Positions 29,827-41,444 of a stretch of 47,173 nucleotides of DNA are shown here, piece after piece. Positions within the stretch are counted from its first letter, which is position 1; each line of letters opens with the position of its first letter. The stretch covers positions 64,001 to 111,173 of the forward strand of contig MNCI01005472.1 of NCBI GenBank assembly GCA_015680685.1, in the 5' to 3' direction. The notes beneath the pieces were generated by a model. The model searched no databases. It was not told the DNA's origin and saw only the letters and a list, made by a program, of their open reading frames with translations. The stretch is from Gnetum montanum (Eukaryota > Streptophyta > Gnetopsida > Gnetales > Gnetaceae). The translations under genes were made by a program, and so were the position numbers.

Positions 29827-30637
29827 TGATGAATCACTCGATACATGGGTAGATGCATCAATGCAGTGTCTGTCTTCGCCTATAAATATGGAAGCACCTG
29901 TTGTGTATTTGGCATCATTTGGTTAGTAGTGTAGCGAGACTCTTGTAGTTTTCTCCCATAATCCTAGCAAACAATCAATGAGTGCCTACAACATGGATTT
30001 GAGTCAATTGTACAACATCTTATTTGAGTGGCATTGTGCCTAGACACATTCCATGAATGATAATAAGATCAAGATTGATTCTGATTCATCGCAACACTTT
30101 AACTTAGAATAGATTTACTTTCAACACAATTTATTTTCTATGTACTTAGTTAACATTTACATTTTCGTATATGTTAATTAATCGATGAAATCAGTGTGAC
30201 CAGATTTGAGCATAAACACGTATTCACTTGGCAATCCCAACAGTGTTATTGCTTGGTTCACCCAGTAGCATAACACTTGGTAATCCCAGTAATGGATAGG
30301 TGAGTTCAGGACATGTACAACAAGTTGGAGACGAACATTCATCATCCTTAGGCTAACTTAAAATTTATCTTCTTGTTATTAATTAGATTAAATAATTAAT
30401 TTCTATGTTATTGTTAAGGTTAGTTTAAGGCCTCAAGAACATCATAATCATATGCCTCACTTTGGACTAAACCATACATTATAAAGCTACCACTAGTCCA
30501 AGTGAGAAGACAATGACTCGTGATCAATGCTTAACAATCTAGATACCACACTAGTTCCATCCATAGAATTTGACCAAATTATACGTGAATGCTAATGATT
30601 TGTATGGTTTCATGTAGGGGGTACATGTTGCTCATCA
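29827..30637 (+). mobile_element. 3' LTR of Athila-like element F (811 bp)
   Basis: Runs from TGATGAATCACTCGATACAT to GTTGCTCATCA. It has a TATA box (CCTATAAATATGG, about 29879) and two TTGG(T/C)AATCCCA motifs in U5. It is clearly diverged from the E and C LTRs but of the same design and length. It is preceded by a polypurine tract and followed by non-element DNA, hence a 3' LTR. Confidence 0.85.
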
Positions 30638-33068
30638 AATGGGTAGGGAAGATATATGACTATATATAAACAAGACATTTAGCCAATATGAAACTTTCAT
30701 AAAACTTAAAAAGAAAACTTTATAAATTAGTGTTACCCCAGTGATTTAGAGCTTTTAAAATTTAAGGAGTTGCTTATAAATTAAAGCATTTGAAATTGAA
30801 GCAATATTAAGATTATGTAAGTAATACCAAATGTTGGGTGTTTAATATTGGTTCATGGTTTATTGTTTATTTGAATCCACCGAAGAGATAAAACATGAAA
30901 CATGTGTGTAAGAACTTTTATTTTACCAATGTTCTATGAATCACATAAAAAATTCAAGTCTTCCAAATATACTTTAATGCTAATTAAACTTAAAATAAAA
31001 CTACCATTAAGAAAAAGATTTCAATTAAAAATGTGAATGGCCTATTTTATAAAAAATAATTAGTGACGTGTTACCTTAGTCATAAGAGTCAAGGCATTGA
31101 AACCCAAGTCACAGGTTTAATTTTAGCAGATAGCATTGAGTTATGGTTTAAAAAATTTTGTATAAAAGTATTCTAAAATTGATGCATTCAATTAAGCACT
31201 TAGCATTGCATCATTGTTGTCTTTGTTAAAAGCATTAATATGAAACTAAGTTATTACTTCCATTTTACTATGTCCACTAGAATCGCCAACATCAGCTTTT
31301 GGGAGACATGATAGATGAGTAAAAGCTTAAACTCTTTCGAGTGGTTGCATCCAGGCTCAAACCCAAGTCTTATGACTTGAGAAACAATTACCTTAACATC
31401 ACTCCAAGTGGTGGTCCCTTTTAGTGTAATTATTATTCCAAAAACATTATAAAGTAGATGCTCAATACCATTATAAATACCTTTACAAAGGCCTTAGTAA
31501 GAAGGATTAGTGTCAATTTGGCAACTTGTAAAACCATGCAAAATCTCATTACAAAAGAGGCATGAACAATAACAAATCAATGTGGCAAACATAGGAATGC
31601 TTGAATGGATGTTAAATGTTAGTAGAAGAGATAATTTGTACAATCGAGACATTAGATAAAGTAGAAGAGATAATTTGTACAATCTAGACATTAGATAAAG
31701 TAGAAGAGATAATTTGTACAATACATAAATTAGATAACAACTCAAAGTGATAAATCATAGGAATAGAGTCTTAGATGTTCCAGGCATATGCAAAGAAGAT
31801 CACATAACAAGGTTAGAAGGAACTAAACTTTAATACTAACCTATATCTAACCTTAAAGATGCAGTTATCACCTTAAAGATGCAGTTATCACTTAAAACTA
31901 TTATGGGATTTAGTAAATTCAAAATATGAGCAGCAAGTTATTGGAAAGTAACATGAAGCAAAATTAGCTAAAGTGATATTTGATTTGGAAGGACCGACGA
32001 AAACACCCACCCTTTCTGTAGTACACAACAAGCAAGGCAAGAGACGAACTAGAACTGAATTCTTAATAACATAGTTTTAGATTAAGCTTCTCATAATTTT
32101 TTTAACTTAAATTATAAGCTTCCTAAAATCTAGAGGGTAAGTAGATTTTTTTTGATGTCTTTGTAAATTCAATGGAATGTCCAAGACTAATAAAATATTA
32201 ATAAAAATTAGGTTCTATCTCAAACCTACTTGACAGACTTGATGTTTATTTTGATCTCATCATTTATTCTTCTTTCAAATATAGTGCCTAATGAGCTAGC
32301 AAAAATACTATGAAATGGACATTCTGGCCATTCTCGAAACTCCTCGAATGGTGATTCTTACGGAAGATTTCATGCTTCTGTTATTTGCAATAAAAAATCC
32401 ACGAAGCACAAATCCCTTTAAATCCATAAACAGCTGTGTTTTTATAATTTAGAAAAAAAAACCAGCCCAATACAAAATGTCTAAAATGAAGTTAGGCAGG
32501 ACAATAATGGGTTATTGATTATTTTCTAAAAACTTAAACCAAAATTTCCAATAAGTTTAACAACAATGGTCTGCTGCTGTAAATTCCAAGTTGCAAGCCC
32601 CTGCCTATTTATTCTTAGACACTATTCAGCCAACTTTTATCAGAAACTAAGCTTTGGAAACCATCATAAACTTTATTGTCAGATACGTAAGCTACCCTCT
32701 ATATGGGTAAACCTTACCCATCCAATCATAAACTCTATTGTGCTGTATATATTAGTGAAAAAGCATATGCCCATCCATATGGGTTATGTGTACATCCAAC
32801 CCTCTTATGCCATGTCCATGATGTTAAAACGATAGCATGCATGCTTTTCATTCTCTTAAGTTTGGTTAATTTAAATAGTGTTATTAAGTTTGGTTGGTTT
32901 AATTAGGGTTGCTAACTTTATGAAGATCTTTATGCCACATTTTTCACCATTTTGAAAAGGCCGTAGCCATGAGAGCGATATTCAAAGTTCTGCAGGATTT
33001 GAGGTAGGTTTTGTTTGGTTTGGGTATTTTGTTTAGTTTTTAGCAGATCCACAAAAAATTGTTTCTGT
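30638..33068. other. AT-rich intergenic DNA without recognised genes
   Basis: No coding frame with family resemblance on either strand. It contains a 39-bp triple repeat (31620-31738) and a 20-bp direct duplication (CCTTAAAGATGCAGTTATCA, about 31850-31891). The short ORFs look random. Confidence 0.5.
31620..31738. repeat. 39-bp tandem repeat, three units
   Basis: Unit AGTAGAAGAGATAATTTGTA CAATCNAGACATTAGATAA. Being 13 codons long, it gives a periodic YKLSLLLYLMSRL-type peptide on the minus strand that is most likely not a real protein. Confidence 0.9.
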
Positions 33069-33084
33069 GGATTAGTCGGTTGTT

Positions 33085-33883
33085 TTTTTTTCGGAAAAGG
33101 TTGATTGTATTAATTCTAGAAAAAATGCAGCTATACATTTGTACAGCTCAGGCCAGAGCTGCTGGCCCCATGCCACCCAAAGGTAGCGCCCCAAAAACAA
33201 ATCCCTAGGCCTACCCTGCCGCGGCAATCCCACGGTGGTCGGCCTACTCTGAAAGGGTCGTTATCCGGTGTACAACCGCCCATCAAGAATTACAAATGAA
33301 ACTAAGGCTGCCCTGGTCTAGCCTTCAGGCGACGTTGATTTTCCTGAACAATCTGTCTGATGCCCGTCATGTGGTTATGAAGGACGCCTGCAATCTAGAC
33401 CAGTGGCTGGATGGACAACTGGTTAGGGGAAGTGGATTGTTGTCCTCTCGTGTTGCCACAGGTATGATCTTTTATTGTTGGCGCTGCCATATGAACCTCC
33501 TCATCAGACTCCCGCCTCTTTCGCTGGTGCTGCTGCCCCATGTTCGAAAACTAGCACCTGGAACCCGTGAGCCGTTGGAGGCCAGTCATAGGAGACTTAA
33601 GGTGGGCGTAAGGATTCATAGCGTGAGGTTCGGCTAGCAAGCACGTCCATGGGAGGGAGGGCCCTCTTTTTAAAGATACAGTTGTTCCTGGCCTTCCATA
33701 GAATCTAGAGTGCAGCCAGCATCAGTGAGTTGCCGGAGAAATTTGGGGGTGAGAGGCCAGTCGTACGCCAGAAATGCCTGGTCACGTTGCACTCCTATAT
33801 GAAGTGCCTTAATGTTTCTATGTGTTGGTTACATAGAGGGAAGTTGGGAGTGATTGGCAGGCCACGCTTCTGCAGCAAGGCCC
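33085..33883 (-). mobile_element. 5'-truncated LINE (L1-type) with poly(A) tail and target-site duplication
   Basis: The minus strand begins with the C-terminal zinc-binding (zf-RVT) part of plant LINE ORF2: KRGLPITPNFPLCNQHIETL, then ECNVTRHFW and ILWKARNNCIFKKRALP, with two internal stops (33640-33883). A GC-rich 3' region follows. The end is ATACAATCAACCTTTTCCG plus nine A's (T's at 33083-33091). The flanks are near-identical 16-mers: GGATTAGTCGGTTGTT (33069-33084) and GGATTAGTTAGTTGTT (33884-33899). The L1-type is inferred from the zf-RVT region and the poly(A) tail. Confidence 0.85.
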
Positions 33884-33899
33884 GGATTAGTTAGTTGTT

Positions 33900-34309
33900 A
33901 GATGTTCAAGGGCAGTGGGCTTTTGAACAAGTTGTCCATTTTCTCTAAGTTTGGTCTATTGTACTTCCAAATCTACATAAAGAAGAACATTTTTTTTTAT
34001 TTTTTGTTTTTGAGTTTTTGGCTGGGACAGGTTTTCTGCATTTTCAGTGAGAATGAGGGACGGAGGAAAGAGGGGCTTGCTGAGCAGGGGCAGATCTCTG
34101 GGTTTTCCCAAGGCTAGGCAGATCCAAAAAACTCTTCACAATATAAAGAGTCTAAATTTATATTTTTAGATAAATGTTCGGCCAACAGCATGAATAAATT
34201 CTATTACAAGATTTTGGTTTACATAATGTATTCATTTAGCAACCAAAAAATATTACAACCCCAAACAAACATACAAATATTTCATGGGAAAGCTCCAGAC
34301 AGTTGAAAA
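33900..34309. other. Short intergenic stretch
   Basis: Flank of the LINE followed by AT-rich DNA before the kinase fragment. Nothing recognised. Confidence 0.4.
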
Positions 34310-35379
34310 TCTGCTTAGCAGTCATAACATACTCAGGAGCTACATATCCATAAGCACCCATTACTTGTTTGAAAACATGAGTTTGGTCACCTTTTGGTCC
34401 ATCTTTTGCAAGCCCAAAATCAGACAACTTTGCAGTGAAATCCTGCAAGATACAAGATTAGAATAATTTAGCTAGCAATCTTTCAAAACAAATAAATTAA
34501 AATAAAATCCACATAACAATCAACTTCTAACTCTAGCATAGCAGTGAAAATGATTCAGATCAGTTTTAACCACTAGCAAAGGTGTTCTATATATGATACT
34601 TACCATGTCCAACAAAATGTTAGTTGTTTTGAAGTCACATGTAGGAAAGCATGCCCTTTAGCTGCTCCAAGGAAAATCTTCATTCTAGCTAACCAAGGTA
34701 TGGGAACATAGTAGCAAATCATCAAATATCCTTAGGATCATTCAATAAAGTGCATGCTTATGTACAAAATGGCTTTAAAATTGAAAAAAGCCATATAGTT
34801 TATTGAAGTCATATCTTTCTTTAAAATGGAAAAGTTGAGTTTCTAAACTTCCACAAGGCATATACTTATAAACAAGGAGCGTATGTGCACCTTCATTGCA
34901 ATAGCCTATGAGTTTCACCAAGCGTGGATGACTTAGTTTTCCCAGAAAAACAACTTCAGCCTGGATGGCACAAATCAGCAGTTTAATTAAGTTCATTTTC
35001 AAATTACAAAATCACATACTTTGAATGATGAAAATTTAAATATTCCAACCCCCAAAATGTTATCAATGAAAATTACCAGCCTTTCTTTATGTCCTTGAAG
35101 GCCCTTAGGATTGAGAACTTTGACAGCCACTGGCATAGATTTTAAATTTTCTCTAACATGCTCATCTAAATGACCCTTGTAGACAATCCCAAAACCTCCT
35201 TCTCCAATAACTTGATCATGTCGGAAATTTTTTGTACACTGACTTAGTTCACTATATGTGAATACAAGAGCAGTGCTATTTGAATTTTGGCTTAGACGAT
35301 TTACATCCCTGATAAAAGCATCCCCGTTGCTGAATTCTGAAGTAATACTAGAACAAGTTGAGCTTTGCTTTGTACGTGT
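34310..35379 (-). pseudogene. Receptor-like cytoplasmic kinase (RLCK-VII/PBL-type) pseudogene
   Basis: Minus-strand exons: about 35379-35077 (SEFSNGDAFIRDVNRL, FTYSELSQCTKNFR, glycine loop GEGGFGIVYKG, VAVKVLN with the ATP-site Lys, GLQGHKERL, donor GTAATT); 34960 to about 34800 ([33 protein letters not shown], no clear donor); about 34703-34604 (PWLARMKIFLGAAKGHAFLH, then DFKTTNILLDM, donor GTAAGT); 34442 to about 34317 ([28 protein letters not shown]). A deletion removes the residues between FLH and DFK, including the catalytic-loop Arg, and shifts the frame. The C-lobe after EYVMT is absent. PBL kinases relay immune and growth signals at the plasma membrane; this copy cannot be active. Confidence 0.88.
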
Positions 35380-37689
35380 CTAAGATGCAATTTGAATTAT
35401 TTTACATTCACCTATATCAAAAATGTAAGTGATTCAGCTCCATCTAGAAGTATTTATTTTAAAATTTTACCAGATTCTACAATACATGCTATTTTCATTT
35501 TTAAAGAAAGATAAAAACCCAGGCTAACAAAAATCAGATAGAAAAGATGCAATATCAATCATTCTATCCGAAACACCAAAACAATGAAAATTTGGCAATG
35601 ACATTAGAACATAAAAAACAAAATGGATTTCTCATAACTGAACACAACATGCAAAGATTTTGGAAATTGAAAATGGAAACTTTTATTACGGCCAAATATT
35701 TTGATAGAAATTTTGACAGTTAGTTGTTTACCTAAGCTAGCCTGAACGTACATTGTTCCTATTTCTCCATGTATGCCATATGTATGAAACTACAACCTTA
35801 TGGTTATAGGCAGAGTGCTCCATGGAAGCAGACAACTGGTACACAGCATAGGATTTGATCTTTATATTAACATGAGATTTGGATGGGAAGGCCCAAACAG
35901 ATGGGACAAGTTCTGGAAGGTGATTACAATAGCTACATTCAGTTCTTGAATGGAGCCCAAAATAAGAAAGACTAACAAAAATTCCACCTCTACGACAAAT
36001 CTAATATCCTAGCATAATACAAAATCTAATTCTATAATGCATCAAAGTATTTTTTGTAAATATAAAGCACAGTTGAAACTCGTCTGCGATGTTGTTCCAT
36101 AAAATCCATAAACTATGACCGTGCGATTTCAGGGTTTACTTAGTAAACAAAGACACTGAAATATTAATAATTGCTAATGTGTTTTAGGTAATTTGAAGAA
36201 TTTATCTGGATGTAACTACAGATTTATTGTCCTTCGTACAATTTTTTTTCCAACAAGTACGAAGCTCATCTCATGGACATGAACTCAGTTCAGTGGCACC
36301 CTTGTAAATTTGCTTATATTTGAATTTAGTATAACATATTTTCTCTCCTTAACGATTTAGGTGTCTTTTTTTAATTGCTATTTGTAGGATAATCAGTGCT
36401 TTTGCAAGTGATGATAGACTAGTCAAAGTTTAGAATTTTGGTAAAATTCCGAGACACGTATACGAAGCACTATCACTACATGCACAAAATATTCGACTAG
36501 TTTTTATTGAGCTTAACGTAAGAACAAGGGTGTGTTCTGTATCTGAATATACATATAAATGTTGACCATACAAATAGTGAAATACAAAACTGATTGCAGT
36601 ATTGAGAAATATGAAGTTCTAATCTCGTTTATATATTGAAATAGTTGTATTGTAGTTTGGTAATCAATACAATCATGTTATAATGTTAGTTGCTAACTTC
36701 ATTGAGGTACAATGTGAAAAGCTAATTAATGTTACTCTGTATCTATGATAACCAGAAAAGTTTCAACAAGAGTTGATATGATATAATTCAATAATTCTAC
36801 CAAAATTCATAAGTTTCAAAAAATCAATAGATGAGCAACTTTCAATGATGACTGAATGTTCAACAAATTAGTTCCCTCTTAACATACTACCTAAAAACAT
36901 TAGGTGTGAAAATCTAAGATAAATTGGTTCTTCAGCAATAACATGGTGAACAAGTGGAGCATCCCTGTAAAAACAAGTAGGGTTACTTAAGCCATTGATA
37001 AAATAGTCAAATTCTTTAAATTTTAAAATTTTTTAGTTATATTGGTTCCATGTTGCTCAATAGTCTAGACATTAGATGCAGTCGTGGCCTATCAAGCATG
37101 GGTAAGCCTACTTGAGAATGAGGCATGAAAGGAAGTGATAATGGTTATTGTCATTTGCACTTGCATTAGAGAGGGAGTTTTGAGAAACTAATACAACTAA
37201 CAAGAAATGAAGCGATAACACCGTTGCATACTTTTCAAAAATAGAAATTTCTTAATATGCAACTTAATAACAAAAGTATTTTAAACCTTAGATATGCATT
37301 ATTGAATCACATTCACTTCCACATAACCATGACTAAGCCGACTTCAGAATCTATCATTTACAAATTACCATTTCATGCATTTAACAATTCTATTTTACCA
37401 ACAGGAGGTAAGTTTAATAATATGAACTCTAAGAGTTATTGAATCTTATTAAAACACAAAAATTGTAACTTGTTTCTGTTACATATAAATACAACCAAAG
37501 TTCATTTCTAAAATAGCTATCTTGCAAAATTGTTAGTATCTAAAGTTTAAATGTAAGAATAGTAAAGATTCTTGCATCAACATATGAAGATACATATAAC
37601 AATTATGATTTCTACTGTGTTAATGTGTAGATCATAACCAAAATGCTTATAGATGTTGATCATTTATTTTTCTTAAACATAACAACACT
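35380..37689. other. AT-rich DNA without recognised genes
   Basis: This should hold the 5' exon (MGNC-type N-terminus) of the kinase gene if it were intact, but I find none. No repeat or element end stands out. Confidence 0.45.
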
Positions 37690-38235
37690 AGCAAAAATTT
37701 ATCAAAATTGTCAACATAGTAAATTGAAGAGACTGTAACAACATCAAATATGTCAAAGTTGTCAACATAGTAAAGTTGTCAACAGAATTTGTGGTAGAGG
37801 AATTTGGTCTTGATGAAGCTCTAATTCTACTAGCCTTTTCAGGACTTGTCCTAAAGAAAGGACATTTCTTCATTTGGCCCTTAGTGTTGCTGGTAGTATT
37901 CTCTATTTGATTGTTCACTACCCTTGTAGCTTTCCTCTATTGCAATTATGATGGCAACTCACCTTGCATAGCAGGTGGTGGCACTGGTGGTAAAGGATTT
38001 GAATTGTGATTTTAAAAATTATCTACTTGTGGATGCACATATGAGTCTGACTTAGTCCTTCGTGGCATCAATCAATGGTATTCCGATGAATAATATTGTG
38101 GAGTTTGAACAGTTGCATTTACCAGTGAGATTGGATGTTGGACATATTATCAATAAGGACCAGGTTGTCGATATGGATACCATTGGCAACATTGTCAAAC
38201 ATCAGCTCAAATCAGTTGGCCTTGTTAGGAGAAGT
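37690..38235 (-). mobile_element. Athila-like gag C-terminus/protease-linker fragment
   Basis: Minus-strand translation aligns segment by segment with the inverted block of element C: PYRQPGPY...YVQHPISL (C: PYWQPDPYGYYM-HPISL), YYSSEYH, PPAMQGELPS (C: TMQGELPT) and MKKCPFFRTS (C: MKKRPFFKTN). Several stops break it. No LTR flanks it, so it is an isolated decayed piece. The protease active site is not reached. Confidence 0.7.
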
Positions 38236-39052
38236 GTTTTTTGCTTATACACATTTGGATGCTAGACGTGGCAAACCTGGGCCATTTTATCTAGTGATGA
38301 AGGCATGTTTTTGTATAGAAAAGTATTGGCTACTGAAGCCTAACATTTTCTCATGGCACAGCTAAATTTTGTATGTGATCTACCTACATTTCTTTGTTTT
38401 AATTCTTAAATACAACCCCAAAGTCTCTATAAAAAGATAACTTAAATTTTCAACAGTTAATCTACAAGCTCATGTGCCAGACCTAGTGCTCAACACTAAA
38501 GTTTATAAATGAAAACTTCAGAATTAGTGTGAGTTGGGAATCACTTAGTAAAAAACACATAAGTGGTTAAGCTAATCATGAACTCAGCTTGGAAATATGT
38601 GAATAAATATCAATCCTGGTTATTGTTCATTTACAATTCAGCATATCAGTTATTGCTTGACATGCTTTCTGCAGCAGTTCGTTAGCATTTTTATGTCCTA
38701 CCAATGACTGCCACGTCAACATCCTTGTTCAAAGCTCTTACCCTGTCAGGTCATCCTTCCTAGCATATATTAGCAATAAATTGAAAGACTACTGAATCAT
38801 TATTGATTTTTTAAAATTAAAAATACAACATCAAACAATTGAAATAAGCACTAACACCTTCATTGAAACAACTGAAATATTAGCAAATGCTTGTCAAACC
38901 CTCGAAAAAAGTCCGAAAATTTCCGTAAAAAGAATATTTTAACTTAAATGGCTTAATCGAGCATCTAATCTCATAATGCTTAAAACTATAAAAACAAAGA
39001 AAAACTTTAAATTAGCGACATACTACAACACCAAAACGAGTACAACATTTAC
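38236..39052. other. AT-rich DNA; expected third MPC1 exon not found
   Basis: Downstream of the MPC1 exon 2 donor. I looked on the minus strand for the conserved MRFAWMVQPRN segment of the next exon and did not see it. Confidence 0.4.
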
Positions 39053-39477
39053 CTGTCGTCATGTTCCCTGATATCAGGTCAGGCGGTTTCTGCATATCAG
39101 CTAAACCCTGCAAACCATGCCATAATCTCATGGTCAATTGCTCGATTTCCCCATTCGAAGAATCCAGCAATCCACAGTAACATACTGAAATTTGAAAATA
39201 TACAAATTGTTTATTCTTGGAATTATGAAACTGAAACTTTATTGCATCAACAGACCCGCTGAATCTTTTGACAGTAGAAATGTATATCCGATGAGTTTTC
39301 AAAACATCCTTAAGAAAATTATATTCCACCAGGGGAAAAAAACTCAAGACGAAAAAAATAAAATAAGGAGAGAATGCTCACAGCAACTATGAAACCCCAA
39401 TTGGCAACGGGACCCCAAAAATGTGTGGTTTTAGGCCCAACAGGACTGTTCAAGAAAGCTTTAAAAGTTGCTGCTAT
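39053..39477 (-). pseudogene. MPC1: Mitochondrial pyruvate carrier 1 homologue, first two coding exons
   Basis: Exon 1 (to 39382) encodes AATFKAFLNSPVGPKTTHFW and GPVANWGFIVA, nearly invariant in plant MPC1. Exon 2 (39107-39053) encodes GLADMQKPPDLISGNMTT. Splice sites are good: GTGAGC after exon 1, TTTGCAG before exon 2, GTAAAT after it; the junction is phase 0, at the place I recall for plant MPC1. MPC1 pairs with MPC2 in the inner mitochondrial membrane to import pyruvate. The usual start, Met before AATFKAF, reads ATA (39477-39475). An in-frame ATG at 39528 would add 17 residues (MLLRDLIQSFCNRICEK). A TTTTGTAACAG acceptor just upstream suggests a 5'UTR intron. The last exon is not in sight, so this is a partial gene or pseudogene. 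Confidence 0.85.
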
Positions 39478-39698
39478 CTTCTCGCAAATTCTGTTACAAA
39501 ATGACTGAATCAAATCGCGCAAAAGCATAATATAAACACCAATTAAATGAGATTTTGATGTAGCACAACAAAGTCAGATGGAATCTACCTCCTTTGCTGC
39601 GAAAAAACTGTTGCCCTTGTTTGCAGTTTATCTGTCAGGATTGGAAGGAAATCAGAACTTCAATCGAATTTAGAAACGCACATTGACATACCGGATCG

Positions 39699-40195
39699 AA
39701 AATGTAGTATATCATTTTACCACATGTATGGGCAAAGTATGATACGAATTTTATTTGATTCTTCTATGCACTTTCAATTTTTGCTTTTATTGAAATTCAG
39801 AGTTTTAACATTTAAATGTTTTTGTTTGTTTGTTTTCGAGAGGTTAACGCGTGCTTTGTTTGGAACCAGGAGTTAGAAATTAAGAATCTTATTACTAGGT
39901 CATTGTTTTTTGAAAAAGAGTATTTAATTGTATCTTTTCTTGAAAAAAAATGCAGTATATCCTTTTACCAAATGTCTTGGGTAAGTATGATACAAATTTC
40001 ATTTGATTTTTCTGTGCCCTTTCAATTTCTACTTTCTATTAAAATTTGAAGTTTTAACATTTAAATGTTTTTATTTGTTTGTTTTTGAGAGGTTCAACTG
40101 TGTTTTGTTTAGAACTTGGAATTTTAAATCAAGAGTCTTATTACTAGGTCAACACCTTATTGTTTTTTTTAAAAGAGTATTTAATTGTATCTTTG
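39699..40195. repeat. Diverged 246-bp tandem duplication
   Basis: 39699-39944 and 39945-40195 align end to end (TGTAGTATATCATTTTACCA versus TGCAGTATATCCTTTTACCA; both with TTTAACATTTAAATGTTTTT), with roughly 15% differences and small indels. It lies upstream of the MPC1 exons. Confidence 0.85.
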
Positions 40196-40610
40196 CTTGA
40201 AACATGTCATCAAGTGATATAGTTGACATGATACTTTGAAGTAATTATAAAACAATATAACAATTCCTTAATTGTGTTTCAAACTAGCACCCTCTTACCT
40301 AGCAAGACTATGAGCTAACCACTTAAGCTATCTATCACTAGCAATTGTACATTATAATAGAGGTGTCAAAATCCACAACTTTTTTTAACAATATTTACCA
40401 CGAACATGTATAATCAAATTAGAACTTCATAACTCAAACATTCCCCACCAAATTGAACCCATGGAGCTTCCAAATCAAAAGTAATACCTCATTGTTATTT
40501 TTGTATGTTATAAGAATAGTATGTTGATCAATAAAAGAGTGCCTTGAGGAGGAGTTGGAACCTAAAACAATTTGATTCAATTTCAACCCAAGACATATAG
40601 CCAATATGAT
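40196..40610. other. AT-rich DNA left of element C
   Basis: No gene or repeat recognised. It ends in CCAATATGAT directly before the LTR; the other flank of C is outside the window, so no target-site duplication can be tested. Confidence 0.4.
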
Positions 40611-41425
40611 TGATGAGCCACGATATCGTGTATGCGATATCACATACGTGATATCACATCCACCACACGATATCGCGTCCTGCCTCATCTTCTATAAATA
40701 AGAGGTGGCACCTTTGGTTCTAAGGTAGTTAGACTTAGACCCTTAGCTTGATTCTTGCAATTTTGTTATTCTAGAGTTAGAATTATTTCTGTGTGCCCGC
40801 AATAGGAGCCATAGAGTGAACGGATCTTTATTCGAGCAATTTGTACCTGAGCATAATTTTGTGTACGACAATAAAGACGAACTTTATGATAAAGATTACA
40901 GCATATAGATTAAGCTAATTAGTAATTAATTATTGTTGAATGTTTAATGATTTCTTAGTTAATTAATCTCTCTCTTAACCTTCGACTCTCTTAGTTAAGT
41001 ATACTCAGTACAACCGCTTCAAGCATGCGTGTAGCGCTTGGTAACCCAGTAACGATTAGCGTTTGGTAATCCTAGCAGTGTTGCACTGGTTCAGGATGTG
41101 TACGGCAAGTGGGAACGGATACTAGTGTTAGGAACATTTAGAAACTAGTTAATGAATAGCTAATGTAAGTTAGCCACTTAGTTCTCTCTCCCTCTCCTTT
41201 ATTAGCAGAAGACATAAAAAATATAAAAGCTATAAAAATCATGTACCTCAAGCTTACTTAACCATACAACCATGACAATACAAGTAAGTTTGGGAAGACA
41301 ACGATTGATTAACCCTGAGTGTTACATTAAGGCATGTAAGCACTTAGTCCTTGGAGTTCAACCGGATCATGCATGAAATGCTCGTATTCATATGGTTGAG
41401 TGTAGGGGTACCTCGCCACTCATCA
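40611..41425 (+). mobile_element. 5' LTR of Athila-like element C (815 bp)
   Basis: Runs from TGATGAGCCACGATATCG to CGCCACTCATCA. It has a TATA box (CTATAAATAAGAGG, about 40692), AACGGATCTTTATTCGAG, AATAAAGACGAAC, and a U5 pair of TTGGTAA(C/T)CC motifs. It is followed after one base by a primer-binding site, so it is the 5' LTR. It is closest to the D LTR among those in the window. Confidence 0.92.
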
Positions 41426-41426
41426 T

Positions 41427-41444
41427 TGGCACTGTTGTCAGGGA
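41427..41444 (+). promoter_or_regulatory. Primer-binding site of element C, decayed Athila type
   Basis: TGGCACTGTTGTCAGGGA. The usual Athila-type site is TGGCGCCGTTGCCGGGGA (complementary to a tRNA-Asp 3' end); the four differences are two C-to-T and two G-to-A. Confidence 0.8.

Noticed and set aside
31494-31745. ORF with YKLSLLLYLMSRL repeats
   Set aside because: Shadow of the 39-bp tandem repeat.
33296-33637. 113-codon plus-strand ORF
   Set aside because: It lies on the opposite strand of the LINE 3' region and shows no motif.
38062-38365. Plus-strand ORFs of 67 and 76 codons
   Set aside because: They are opposite the Athila-like gag fragment read on the minus strand.
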